Position numbers and translations under genes: made by a program. From Candidatus Methylacidithermus pantelleriae (GTDB lineage Bacteria > Verrucomicrobiota > Verrucomicrobiia > Methylacidiphilales > Methylacidiphilaceae): a stretch of DNA of 64,000 nucleotides. Positions 8,578 to 17,534 of this stretch are shown piece by piece. The stretch is from the NCBI RefSeq assembly GCF_905250085.1, contig NZ_CAJNOB010000001.1, forward strand, positions 40,624 through 104,623. The letters are read 5' to 3'. Each line of letters starts with the position of its first letter. The stretch's first letter is position 1. The notes under the pieces are model-generated. The model was not told the origin of the DNA, did not search any database, and was given only the letters and a program-made list of their open reading frames with translations.

Positions 8578-8922
8578 CTACCGTACTGCCTCTACGAGCT
8601 GGGCGAAAACCTGCGGCTCCTGATACGCAAGAAAAGCAAGATTCTTCCGATCGATTTCCACACCTGACTTCCGTAACCGTTCCATCAGCCGACTATACGT
8701 AAGCCCCTGCGCGCGGGCTGCCGCATTGATCCGGGCAATCCACAGCGCCCGGAAGACTCGTTTCCGCGTTTTTCGATCCCGATACGCCCAATAACGAGCC
8801 TTAAAAAGAGCGTCCTTGGCGTAGCGATAGAGTTTACTACGACGACCCCGAAAACCCTTGGCCGCAACAAGAATCCGCTTCCGCCGTTTTCGCGAGGCCG
8901 GTGCATTGGTCACTCGAGCCAT
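8578..8922 (-). CDS. rplT: 50S ribosomal protein L20
   Basis: This basic protein of 114 residues has the L20 landmarks MARVTNAPASRKRRKR, KGFRGRRSKLYR, ALFKARYWAYRDRKTRKR and LWIARINAAAR. L20 is needed early in 50S assembly and in many bacteria represses its own infC-rpmI-rplT operon, the gene order seen here. I did not find a leader structure resembling the known L20 binding site. Normal family length. Confidence 0.98.
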   Translation of the reverse strand: MARVTNAPASRKRRKRILVAAKGFRGRRSKLYRYAKDALFKARYWAYRDRKTRKRVFRALWIARINAAARAQGLTYSRLMERLRKSGVEIDRKNLAFLAYQEPQVFAQLVEAVR

Positions 8923-8996
8923 AACTCCCTCTTTCCCTGCGATTGTGCCCTAAAGGCTACGACACGTCAATCCTTGCGCCAAAACCCCTGCAACCT

Positions 8997-9212
8997 TTAG
9001 GAACGACCAAAAGGAAGACACCGGAGAACCCTTGGCTCCTCCACAGAATCGATCCTCCCCCAGCGCTTGAGCCGCCGCTTGCGTTTCCGATTCTTGGAAG
9101 CCGCCAGATGCCTCCTCCCAGCTCGAGAGGCAAGCACATAACCTCGCTTACTCACTTTAAAACGCTTGGCAACGGCCTTTTTCGTCTTACTCCTGGCAAT
9201 GGGTTTCGGCAT
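8997..9212 (-). CDS. rpmI: 50S ribosomal protein L35
   Basis: This protein has 71 residues, slightly longer than the usual 64-66. The start MPKPIARSKTKKAVAKRFK and the basic AGRRHLAASKNRKRKRRL block identify L35. The last few residues (EEPRVLRCLPFGRS) extend past the typical end. It sits between infC and rplT in the standard order, and a 74-nt gap separates it from rplT. Confidence 0.95.
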   Translation of the reverse strand: MPKPIARSKTKKAVAKRFKVSKRGYVLASRAGRRHLAASKNRKRKRRLKRWGRIDSVEEPRVLRCLPFGRS

Positions 9213-9253
9213 AAGTGCTTCTCCCTGTCGCTTGCGACGTACGTTCCTTTTCC

Positions 9254-9874
9254 CTAAGAGCCCGGTGAGGACCCGGCTTCGTTGGCTCCCGACTCCTCCA
9301 AGGTGTATTTTCGCACCCTTTTTTGTTCGGGCAACGGGTTCAACGTCAACCAGATGGAACGACCACTAGCGCGAGGATCGTCGTCAGCCGTTCCCACATG
9401 GGCCAAATCCTGACGAACCTTTTGCATGAAGGAAAGAGCCAGATCTTGATGCAGGTTTTCCCGACCACGCAATAACATATTGAGCTTTACTTTCATGCCT
9501 TTGCAGAGAAACGACTCTGCCTGGCGCAGCTTAATCTGGTAGTCATGGGGATGGATATTAAGATGGAGCTGGAGCTCCTTGAGCTTCGAAGCCGCGACCT
9601 TCTTTTTAGAGTCCCGCTCGCGCTTTTCCTTCTCATAGCGATACCGGCCGTAATCCAAAATGCGGCATACCGGAGGATTGGCGTTCGGGGCCACTTCCAC
9701 AAGATCCAGTCCTTGCTTGCGCGCAGCCGCCAGGGCATCGGGAAGTTTCATGACCCCCATGGGTTTCCCGCTTGAGTCAATGACGAAAACCTCCTTCGCA
9801 CGAATCTGATGATTAGCCCGGAGCACGGGAGAACGCGGCCGGTGGGATGGGAAAAAGGCAGCCACAGGAAACAA
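9254..9874 (-). CDS. infC: Translation initiation factor IF-3
   Basis: The protein has 206 residues with the IF3 N-domain (ANHQIRAKEVFVIDSSGK), the linker VAPNANPPVCRILDYGRYRYE and the C-domain (KELQLHLNIHPHDYQIKL, FLCKGMKVKLNMLLRGRE). IF3 binds the 30S subunit and checks start-codon fidelity. The start is uncertain: the frame opens with a TTG at 9874, 3 nt after the thrS stop, and a GTG at 9865 is also possible. infC often uses an atypical start for autoregulation, so a weak start is not alarming. Confidence 0.95.
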   Translation of the reverse strand: MFPVAAFFPSHRPRSPVLRANHQIRAKEVFVIDSSGKPMGVMKLPDALAAARKQGLDLVEVAPNANPPVCRILDYGRYRYEKEKRERDSKKKVAASKLKELQLHLNIHPHDYQIKLRQAESFLCKGMKVKLNMLLRGRENLHQDLALSFMQKVRQDLAHVGTADDDPRASGRSIWLTLNPLPEQKRVRKYTLEESGANEAGSSPGS

Positions 9875-9877
9875 GAA

Positions 9878-11749
9878 TCAGGCTAAAGAACAGGAACGAG
9901 AAGCACGCTCAGCAAGCAAGCGCTTGACAAAAACCGGCCAGTCCATCACTCCCAGATCCCCCGATCGGTAGCCTCGGACAGAAACCTGACACCGCGCACA
10001 CTCGTTTTTACCAACGATACACACATAGGGGACCTTCTGGACAATCGCAAGTCGAATCTTTGCGCGCAAGGTTTCCCTCCCCTCTTCTACCGTTGCCCGA
10101 ATGCGATAGTCGAGAAGCTCCTGGCAACGCTCCCGGGCATAGGCAAGCTCCTGGTCCGTAACAGGAACGATCCGCACCTGTTCGGGAGCTAGCCACAAGG
10201 GAAGAGCCCCTCCAAAATGTTCCAAGAGCATGGCAACCAGCCGCTCCAACGACCCAAAGGGCGCCCGGTGGATCATGACCGGACGGTGAGGCGCGTTATC
10301 CGGACCGGTATAGACAAGCTCAAACCGTTCCGGTAAGTTGTAATCCACCTGAACGGTTCCCAGCTGCCACTGGCGGCCCATCGCGTCCCGTACCAGAAAG
10401 TCGATCTTGGGGCCGTAAAAGGCAGCTTCGCCCGGCTCCTCTTGGTAGGGGATCCCCAACTCTTGCGCGACAGTTCGGAGCGCCCGTTCCGCCTTGTCCC
10501 AATTTTCCCGGGTTCCGACATACTTTTCCGCTCCTTCCTTTCGCAGGCCAAGCCGAACACGATAATCGCTCATCCCTAGCGTTTGAAGAACCTTCTGAAC
10601 CAGCTCCAAACACCCCCGGATTTCCCCTTCTACCTGCTGGGGCATGCAAAAGATATGCGCATCGTCCTGCGTGAAACCTCGAACCCGCGACAAACCCGTT
10701 AGTTCCCCCGATTTCTCCCACCGGTACACGGTCCCAAACTCTGCTAGCCGCATGGGAAGCTCCCGATAGGAGCGAGGCCGGGAAGCAAAAATGCGGATGT
10801 GCATCGGGCAATTCATGGGTTTTACTAAAAACCCCTCCACCTTTCCTTCTTCCAGCCAGTTACTGAGTTGGGCACAACTGGCGTCTTCCCCTGCCAGTTT
10901 CGCAAGTGTCTCCGGATCCACTATCGGGGGAAACTGGCTTTCCTTGTAGTAGGGGAAATGCCCGGAGATCTGGTAAAGTTCCAGCCGCGCCACATGAGGT
11001 GTAACGACCTGCTGGTAGCCTCGTTTCTCCAGCTCCTCGGACAGAAACTGCTGAAGCTCCTGGCGAATGATCGCACCCCTGGGCTTCCAAAGAACTAGCC
11101 CAGGGCCTACCAGTTCATCGATCTCAAAAAGATCCAGTTCCTTGCCTAGCTTCCGATGGTCTCTCTGGCGAGCTTTTTCCAGGTTCTGGCAGTATTGATC
11201 AAGCTCTTGTTGCGTTCGAAACGCAACCCCATAGACCCGCTGCAGCTGCGGGTTTTTGGGATCACCCCGGTAATAGGCGCTGGCCACATGGGTCAGCCGA
11301 ACGGCACCAATTTCGCCGGTATGTTCCACATGGGGCCCAGCACACAGGTCGACAAATTCCCCGGTCCAGTAAAGGCTGATGGGTTCTTCCGGGGGAATGG
11401 ACTTGAGAATGTCTAGCTTGTAGTGGCTCGGATACGGCCGTTCCCCCAGGGCCGCCAACCGGCCTCGCTCAGCTAGCTCCCAGGCTTCCTTGCGGCTTAC
11501 CACGCGCCGGACAAAGGGCAGCCGAGCGGCAATGATCCGCCGCATTTCCTCTTCTAGCTTGGGGAAATCCTCCGGGCTAATCCGGTGAGGGAGTTCGACA
11601 TCGTAGTAAAACCCTCCTTCCACGGGCGGACCCGCAGCAAACTGGGCCTCCGGCCAAAACCGTAAAATGGCCATCGCAAGAATATGCGCGGCCGAGTGTC
11701 GTACTTTCTCTTCTTCTGGATCTAACGGGGAAACGCGCTTTTCCTTCAT
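9878..11749 (-). CDS. thrS: Threonyl-tRNA synthetase lacking the TGS domain
   Basis: This class II synthetase charges tRNA-Thr. From ATG 11749 there are 623 residues. The protein starts almost directly in the second-editing (SAD) domain (EEEKVRHSAAHILAMAI); the ubiquitin-like TGS domain of about 60 residues normally in front is absent. The catalytic core shows KPMNCPMHI (zinc Cys), FTQDDAHIF (zinc His), GAFYG-type AAFYGPKIDF and MIHRAPFGSLER (zinc His), followed by the anticodon-binding domain. An insertion of about 35 residues precedes the MNCP motif. A GTG at 11821 would add 24 residues, still too few for TGS. It is the first gene of the thrS-infC-rpmI-rplT-dxr-rseP-ispG run. Confidence 0.95.
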   Translation of the reverse strand: MKEKRVSPLDPEEEKVRHSAAHILAMAILRFWPEAQFAAGPPVEGGFYYDVELPHRISPEDFPKLEEEMRRIIAARLPFVRRVVSRKEAWELAERGRLAALGERPYPSHYKLDILKSIPPEEPISLYWTGEFVDLCAGPHVEHTGEIGAVRLTHVASAYYRGDPKNPQLQRVYGVAFRTQQELDQYCQNLEKARQRDHRKLGKELDLFEIDELVGPGLVLWKPRGAIIRQELQQFLSEELEKRGYQQVVTPHVARLELYQISGHFPYYKESQFPPIVDPETLAKLAGEDASCAQLSNWLEEGKVEGFLVKPMNCPMHIRIFASRPRSYRELPMRLAEFGTVYRWEKSGELTGLSRVRGFTQDDAHIFCMPQQVEGEIRGCLELVQKVLQTLGMSDYRVRLGLRKEGAEKYVGTRENWDKAERALRTVAQELGIPYQEEPGEAAFYGPKIDFLVRDAMGRQWQLGTVQVDYNLPERFELVYTGPDNAPHRPVMIHRAPFGSLERLVAMLLEHFGGALPLWLAPEQVRIVPVTDQELAYARERCQELLDYRIRATVEEGRETLRAKIRLAIVQKVPYVCIVGKNECARCQVSVRGYRSGDLGVMDWPVFVKRLLAERASRSCSLA

Positions 11750-11962
11750 GGATGGTCTTTCTGCTAACCTGCCAGAAACTTCCTTTGGCTCCAAGAACCA
11801 AAGAGAACCCTTTTCCGCCACGGTTTCCCAAGGAAACGAAAAGCTTTTTCCTTAGAAACCCCGCTTTTTGAGAAAAAACAAAGCCCAACCCTAGACCTTG
11901 CAGGTCTGCCTTTCCTCTCGTACGCTATGGCCAAAAAGCTTCTTTAGCCCTGGAAGACCCCT

Positions 11963-12835
11963 GTGGAGTTGGCCTATTACGTCCATAACCTCGATCCGTA
12001 TCTTGTCCGCTTTTCAGGACATTGGGGGATCCGCTACTACGGGCTTGCGTACGTGGCGGGATACCTCCTTTTGCGCTGGAGCCTTTCCTATCAGAGACGG
12101 CGGGGATGGCTCCCGCTGGACCAGGAGCGATGCGAATCGCTAGCCAATAGCGTTTTCTTTTTGGGAGCGGTCCTTGGGGGACGGCTGGGGTACTGTCTTT
12201 TGTACGATTTTCCGAACTTCGTCCGGAGGCCGTGGATTTTTTTTGAAGTATGGCGAGGCGGAATGGCCAGTCACGGGGGGATTCTTGGAGTCACGGTGGT
12301 TCTCTGGGCGTTTGCCAAGCGGGCTTCCCTTCCTTTTTTTGTCTTATCCGACGCAGTCGCTTTCTTTACCCCATGGGCTCTGGGCCTAGGCCGAATAGCG
12401 AACTTTGTCAACGGAGAGCTTTGGGGTCGTCCTGCGTCGGTTCCGTGGGCAGTCATCTTTCCCAACGCACCTTGGGTGGAAGGGAGACCCGTTCCGCGGC
12501 ATCCCTCCCAGCTCTACGAAGCCCTTGTGGAAGGGCTTCTTCTGGGGAGTTTTCTCTGGATCCTGCGGCACAAACCGTTGCGACCCGGATGGCTGACGGC
12601 AGCCTTCCTATTAGCGTATGGAATAGGACGCGTAGCAGTTGAATGCTTTCGCGAACCTGACCCCCAGATTGGATTCTATTTTGGCGTGCTCACCCAAGGC
12701 CAGCTTCTTTCCTTCCCGATGATTCTAGCGGGAACTGTCTTGGCCCTCTGGCTAGCCAAAAAGGAAGCTTGCCCGCTACCCGGAGAACGCTCCGGAAAGT
12801 ACCAGCTTGGAAAAGCTGGCCAACCCGGAGCTTAA
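11963..12835 (+). CDS. lgt: Prolipoprotein diacylglyceryl transferase
   Basis: This inner-membrane enzyme adds diacylglycerol from phosphatidylglycerol to the lipobox Cys of prolipoproteins. The protein has 290 residues and several membrane spans. The Lgt signature is clear in LGLGRIANFVNGELWGR, preceded by RGGMASHGGILG and followed by RHPSQLYEAL. The start is GTG 11963 with GGAAG a few bases upstream. It is divergent from thrS and is followed after 22 nt by the FAD oxidoreductase gene in the same direction. Confidence 0.96.
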   Translation: MELAYYVHNLDPYLVRFSGHWGIRYYGLAYVAGYLLLRWSLSYQRRRGWLPLDQERCESLANSVFFLGAVLGGRLGYCLLYDFPNFVRRPWIFFEVWRGGMASHGGILGVTVVLWAFAKRASLPFFVLSDAVAFFTPWALGLGRIANFVNGELWGRPASVPWAVIFPNAPWVEGRPVPRHPSQLYEALVEGLLLGSFLWILRHKPLRPGWLTAAFLLAYGIGRVAVECFREPDPQIGFYFGVLTQGQLLSFPMILAGTVLALWLAKKEACPLPGERSGKYQLGKAGQPGA

Positions 12836-12857
12836 GGTCAAGGAGTGATCGCACCCC

Positions 12858-14015
12858 ATGGGAAGCAAAAACCCAAGGCAGCGCTGGGATGTGATCGTTA
12901 TCGGAGGCGGGATCGCGGGAATTTCCCTAGCGTATTTTCTTAGCCGCGAAAACAAACGCGTACTTGTGCTCGAACGGGAATCCCGTATTGGCCGCCACGC
13001 CACAGGCCGATCGGCTCTTTTCTACCGGGCAAGCCACGGGCCAAAAGAAGTTCAGGCGCTGGCGGTGCTCAGCCGCTCCTTTTTCCTTTCCCCACCTCAT
13101 GAATTTGGCTCCGGACCCTTGCTTACCCCACGGGGGGCTCTCTTTGTGGCTCAGCACGGGGAGGAATTTTGGTTAGAAAAGCTCGCACAGTCCCTACTTC
13201 CCCAATGCGGCCCTATCCAATGGCTGAACGCAGAGGAGGCCAAAAGACTCGTTCCCTTGTTACGACCGGACTATGGAAACACCTTTTTGTACGAACCGGA
13301 TGCGTGCGATATCTCTTTATCAAAGCTCGTTGGAGGAATGGTCCAACGGATCGGTGCTTGCGGCGGTGCCCTCCGGTACGGAGTCACTCTTACCTCCATC
13401 GGGATCCAGGATAACCAGTGGACGGTAGAAACCCCGGAGGGCGTGTACCAGGCTCCTATCCTCTGCAACGCAGCGGGGGCTTGGGCAGATGAACTCGCGA
13501 TTCAGGCGGGAGTTTCTCCCTTGGGAATCCGCCCCCTACGACGGACCGTTTGTCGATTGTTCTTGGAAGAACCGGAAGTTGCCCGCTGGCCAGCCATTTT
13601 CGATGCCAGGGAAAGGTTTTACTGCAAGCCCGCACACGGTGGGCTTTTGGTTTCCCCTGCGGACGCAGAGCCAGCAGAACCGGGTGATCCGCAAGCTCGC
13701 CCGGAAGATGCCGAAGTTGGCCTCCAGCGGCTCCAAGCGGCGGTCGCTCTCCCCTCAAGCCGGTATAGAGACTTGTGGGCCGGCCTTCGATCCTTTGTCG
13801 CGGACGGCCTTCCGGTAATCGGCATGGATCCAAAAGTGCCAGGGTTTTTCTGGCACGCAGCCCTTGGAGGATACGGAATTGAAACTTCTCCTGCTCTTGG
13901 AAGGTTCGGGGCAAGCCTTTGCCTGGGAGCTCCCCTCGGGGAGGAGTTTCAAGAACTAGCGCTTTTCCCCCATACGTTTTCTCCGGCAAGGCCCTCGCTC
14001 AAGCAAACGCAATGA
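12858..14015 (+). CDS. FAD-dependent oxidoreductase, D-amino-acid oxidase/dehydrogenase type
   Basis: This protein has 385 residues of the DAO fold. The N-terminal dinucleotide motif is VIVIGGGIAGISLAYFLS with the acidic end of the second strand at LVLERE. The following GRHATGRSALFYRASHG resembles D-arginine dehydrogenase (DauA)-like proteins, and a C-terminal GLPVIGMDPKVPGFFWHAAL-type stretch completes the FAD site. No membrane segment is seen. It probably oxidises an amine or D-amino acid to an imine; the substrate is not deducible. It is co-directional with lgt, 22 nt downstream. Confidence 0.85.
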   Translation: MGSKNPRQRWDVIVIGGGIAGISLAYFLSRENKRVLVLERESRIGRHATGRSALFYRASHGPKEVQALAVLSRSFFLSPPHEFGSGPLLTPRGALFVAQHGEEFWLEKLAQSLLPQCGPIQWLNAEEAKRLVPLLRPDYGNTFLYEPDACDISLSKLVGGMVQRIGACGGALRYGVTLTSIGIQDNQWTVETPEGVYQAPILCNAAGAWADELAIQAGVSPLGIRPLRRTVCRLFLEEPEVARWPAIFDARERFYCKPAHGGLLVSPADAEPAEPGDPQARPEDAEVGLQRLQAAVALPSSRYRDLWAGLRSFVADGLPVIGMDPKVPGFFWHAALGGYGIETSPALGRFGASLCLGAPLGEEFQELALFPHTFSPARPSLKQTQ

Positions 14016-14159
14016 CGATTCTTTGGGATGTGAGTTTTGGGAACGCGTCTCCCGCCGCAAACCAAACTCCTGCCAGTAAGCACGTTTTTTTCTCTCTTCC
14101 CCAATCCAGGGTTGTGCCAATAGCGAAAGAGTAGAGCGACACATGAGTTTCTCTCCATG

Positions 14160-16240
14160 GCAGCATCTTCGCATCAAGTTCCCTAGGTGGACCAAGCGGC
14201 ACGGTGTTGGCTACAAGACCGGTCACCCGATGTGGAGGAAGGGACGGTCTACCTCTTCCCACAGAATAGGCGCCTACCGCAACGGCTGATCGTCCATGCG
14301 CCGATGAACCAGCGGATTTGGGACAGCCAATTGCCTTAGCTTCTCGGGGGTTTTCCACTCCACCAAACCCTTGCGGATCCTCAAAGCAAGGCCGTCAACA
14401 ACGTCGGCTCCGGGACAGAAACGGCCATCGTAGAGAGGTTGTTAGCGAGGTCCCTCATCCGAAGATGAGACGGCCTTTTCGTCCGAGGACACGCAACCGG
14501 CTGATGCGCTTCAGTCTTGAGTACCAGGAAGCAGCATTGGCCACGGAGAATCAATCGATCCTCGTGGTGCATCCCAATTTGAGATGAGGGGCGACATCGT
14601 GCGCGACCTGCACGAAAAGATCGTTTTTTCTATGTCTCAGGCTTTACCAGAAAAAATCCGCGCAAGAACCGTGCCCAAAAAAGGCGGTCGCAGCGATCGC
14701 ATGAGGAAGCTCCCTCTTTCCACTTACCAGGTGTGGCTGCGCATGACGATCCAAGAGGGTTCGTTCTTTAGCCCCTATGCGACCGCCCTACGGACGGGGA
14801 AGCGGAGTTTTCCGTGCCAGATGCAGGCTTGTGCTTCGATCAAACCAGAACAATCGGTCCTTCCTGCCGCCGTTTGCCTCTGCCGCCCAAAAGTTCCCTA
14901 GCCTTTCGCGTCCTCACTCCAAACAAAGATGGGCTTCCATCGGCGAAAGGCGGAGGTGGGCCCGAACCTATCGAGGAAGCTAAGGAATGGGATCCAGAGA
15001 GTGGGAAAGGTGAAGGTGGTCGAAGAGCGCAAGCAAAGGAAGGGGAAACCGCAGGTTTTGCAGGAAAAAAAGCGGCCGCTAGGTATCGTCCCGAGGAAAC
15101 TCAACGGGTTTTTGGCTAAAGAGGACTTTCCGAGCGGGTGCGTCTCTCTCTTTCCGTTTCCGCCGCTTCTTTTCGTAAACATTTTTGTGTGGAAGAAAAC
15201 GGATACGCCAACCATGCGGGACGGAAGCGGACTGGCAGCCGGAGCGCGGCCACCAAGCCACTTCGATCTACTCGGCTCGAAGGACAAAACGGCGGGCCAC
15301 TCGTCCTGCCCGGCCAGCGCTATCCCCAGACGGGAGCCTATCAGCGCGCGGTTGCGGCTGCCGGACGGATTGGTCAACCCCAGCCACGAGTTCCTTTTTT
15401 AGGCACGCGCTTGCGCCTAGAACCGGGAAGCGATCCTCCAGGCCCTTTCTGCGAGCCGCACGCTCACCCGAAGAACCAAGAGCGGCAAACTCGTCCGAGA
15501 GCGGGAGAAATCCGCAGTAAAGGTAGCGCTTTGTGCGGGACGGGAAGGTGTAGCGGGCGTTTGCGAGCGGTCGCGGCGCAAGCCGTTTCCCTGGTGACAC
15601 GCCACCCTGCCCGATGCGTGGGGAGCGACATGAACGAACATCGCTTCGCCTTGGCCGAAAGGGACCGTTTGCTAATCTCGTCGAATTCCGACAGACCCGA
15701 TGAAATTTCTCTGGCAAGAGGAGGGAGCAAGCCAAAGCGATCCTTAGTTTGGGGGCTGCAAGGAGATTGCCCGGCCCTTTTCCGAATCGGGCAAGGCGCT
15801 TGGGATCAGACGCTGGGATCTTCGCAAGAAGAAGCTTGAGCTTGAGTTAGTGGATCCCGTTAGCGGTTACCTGCTTTTCTTCCTTCGCCTAGCGGCAAGG
15901 CGATCGCGGTTGCTCAAGTGGGCTTTTCCCACCGGAGTCGTGTGATCGAAGGTGGACCCCGGGTACACCTCTGTGGTGGGCGTGGTCAATTCCTGGCGCG
16001 CCGTGATGCACCAAGTTCTTAACCAGGGCCCGGCCTCGTGCCCTGGGTCGGAGAAGATTTTTACGTCTTTCCGAACGCCCATTTGCGCTAGAGCTAGTCT
16101 TCCCTACTCGCAATGGGGGTCGGTCATATGAGCTTCGCCCTACCCGCAAGCCATCGGACGAAGCATGTCCTAGCCGGTTTTTCTATGGCGGGCTTCGGAA
16201 AAGAGCTAAAGCGGCACGTGCACCGCACGATTGGCTGGTG
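14160..16240 (+). pseudogene. Decayed TnpB-related transposase, copy A
   Basis: No long open frame exists, but reading across frames recovers, in order, fragments typical of large TnpB-related (IS605/IS607 accessory) proteins. These are TKRHGVGYKTG (about 14.2 kb), GHRREVVSEVPHPKM and NRLMRFSLEYQEAAL, GKRSFPCQMQACASIKPEQS, FRKHFCVEENGYANHAG, ARLRLPDGLV, MNEHRFALAERDR, SGKALGIRRWDLRKKKLELE, DPGYTSVVG and a C-terminal TKHVLAG. The same sequence blocks occur in the same order on the minus strand at 46.9-49.2 kb. Many frameshifts and stops make it inactive. Borders are approximate; no terminal repeats or tnpA were found. Confidence 0.8.
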
Positions 16241-16571
16241 AAAAAATCGACCGCTTCCCCCCACCACCTCTGTCCCCGAAAGCGCAAGACTCGGCCACTA
16301 CCCGGGTTTTGTCGGTCAAACTCGGGCACGCGAAAGCGTCGGCAGCACTGTTCGGCCGGCGTCCTGGACGATTTTCTTTGGGCAGAAGAGGGGTTTTTGA
16401 TGGTTCTCGGAACGGTCCGGAGCCAGGAGCCAACTCCAAGGATTTTTGTCCTGATCGCAGCTCTTTTTCTCCTTCCAAAGGCCTGTGGTCCGGTTAGCGC
16501 TCACCCGAAAACGCCCACATCCCACAAACCGCTACGCTTGGAAATCTCTCCCACCGTCCAAAGACCTTTCC
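16241..16571. other. Intergenic interval between transposase relic and ctaB
   Basis: About 330 bases with no supported gene. An open plus-strand frame crosses it into ctaB but shows no motif and is shadow. I saw no clear terminator for ctaB, which ends here on the minus strand. Confidence 0.45.
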
Positions 16572-17495
16572 CTAAACTCCACGGTAACCAACTACCAGTA
16601 GCGCGAGAAGGGCCGGGAGATAAACAATCGAACCTAGAAAGAGGGAACGGGCATGGGTCCGGCTTGGCTCCTGCAAAAACCGAAACGCAAGCCCCACAAA
16701 AAACCCTCCTAGAACGACCGCCCCCGGACCATAGAGGCCCCCTACTGTTCCCATCCACCACGGAACAAGGGAGACGGCCCACAGGAGCACCGAAAACACC
16801 AAGCATGCCCACCCGCACGACACCCCGGACCGGTCCGAGTCAAAGAAGGTTCGAATGCCAGCTTCCCCGTACTCCTGCCGGTACAACCAGGCAATGGCCC
16901 AAAAATGGGGTAATTGCCATAAAAAAAGGATACCGAAAAGAACCCACCCCATAGCCCAATCCCTTTGATCCCCTGCCACATAGCCGATGAGCGGCGGTAA
17001 AGCTCCCGAAACGGCGCCAATGAGCGTGTGCCACGGGCTTTTTCGTTTGAGGGGTGTGTAAAGAACGACGTAAAGAAAAAGAGTGAGCGCAGCCACCCAG
17101 CTGGGTCCCATTCCCACGGTTTTCGCAAGATAGAAAAGGCCGGCCAATCCCTCAAAGACAGCAATCAAGCAGGCTTGTCGAGGGGCAAACCGACCCGCGG
17201 CAATTGGCCGGTCACACGTCCGCGACATCCGTCGGTCGACGTCTCGCTCAAGAAGCTGGTTCAATCCCGCAGCAGCAGCCGCAACCAGGGCCGTTCCTAC
17301 TAAAAGGTGCCAGGCTTTGCCTCCTTCCGAAGGCCGGGAACTACCGACGTAAAACCCCACAAGTGTGGTCACAAGGACCATCGCCATTAACCGGGCCTTG
17401 GCCAATTCTGCCACATCCCGGCACCACTCCCGAGCGCCCACCAAAAGCTCTCCCAGCCGGGAACCTCCCATGTCCTTCGTAAAAAGTCTTTTCAT
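16572..17495 (-). CDS. ctaB: Protohaem IX farnesyltransferase (haem O synthase)
   Basis: This polytopic UbiA-family prenyltransferase of 307 residues farnesylates haem B to haem O for terminal oxidases. The prenyl-diphosphate motif is the N-x3-D-x3-D pattern in LNQLLERDVDRRMSRTCDRP, and the second aspartate-rich region lies near the YGEAGIRTFF segment. Hydrophobic segments continue to the C-terminus. It lies 39 nt downstream of ctaA, so the pair makes haem A from haem B. No oxidase subunit genes are in the window. ATG 17495 is chosen; KARLMAMVLVTTLVGF is the first membrane span. Confidence 0.95.
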   Translation of the reverse strand: MKRLFTKDMGGSRLGELLVGAREWCRDVAELAKARLMAMVLVTTLVGFYVGSSRPSEGGKAWHLLVGTALVAAAAAGLNQLLERDVDRRMSRTCDRPIAAGRFAPRQACLIAVFEGLAGLFYLAKTVGMGPSWVAALTLFLYVVLYTPLKRKSPWHTLIGAVSGALPPLIGYVAGDQRDWAMGWVLFGILFLWQLPHFWAIAWLYRQEYGEAGIRTFFDSDRSGVSCGWACLVFSVLLWAVSLVPWWMGTVGGLYGPGAVVLGGFFVGLAFRFLQEPSRTHARSLFLGSIVYLPALLALLVVGYRGV

Positions 17496-17534
17496 CCCTG
17501 CGTTACCTTTGAGCCCAGGCCCCTACCGGACACC

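Noticed and set aside
15268..15735. 155-codon minus-strand open frame
   Set aside because: It is the antisense shadow of transposase relic copy A, whose plus-strand frames carry the recognisable motifs.
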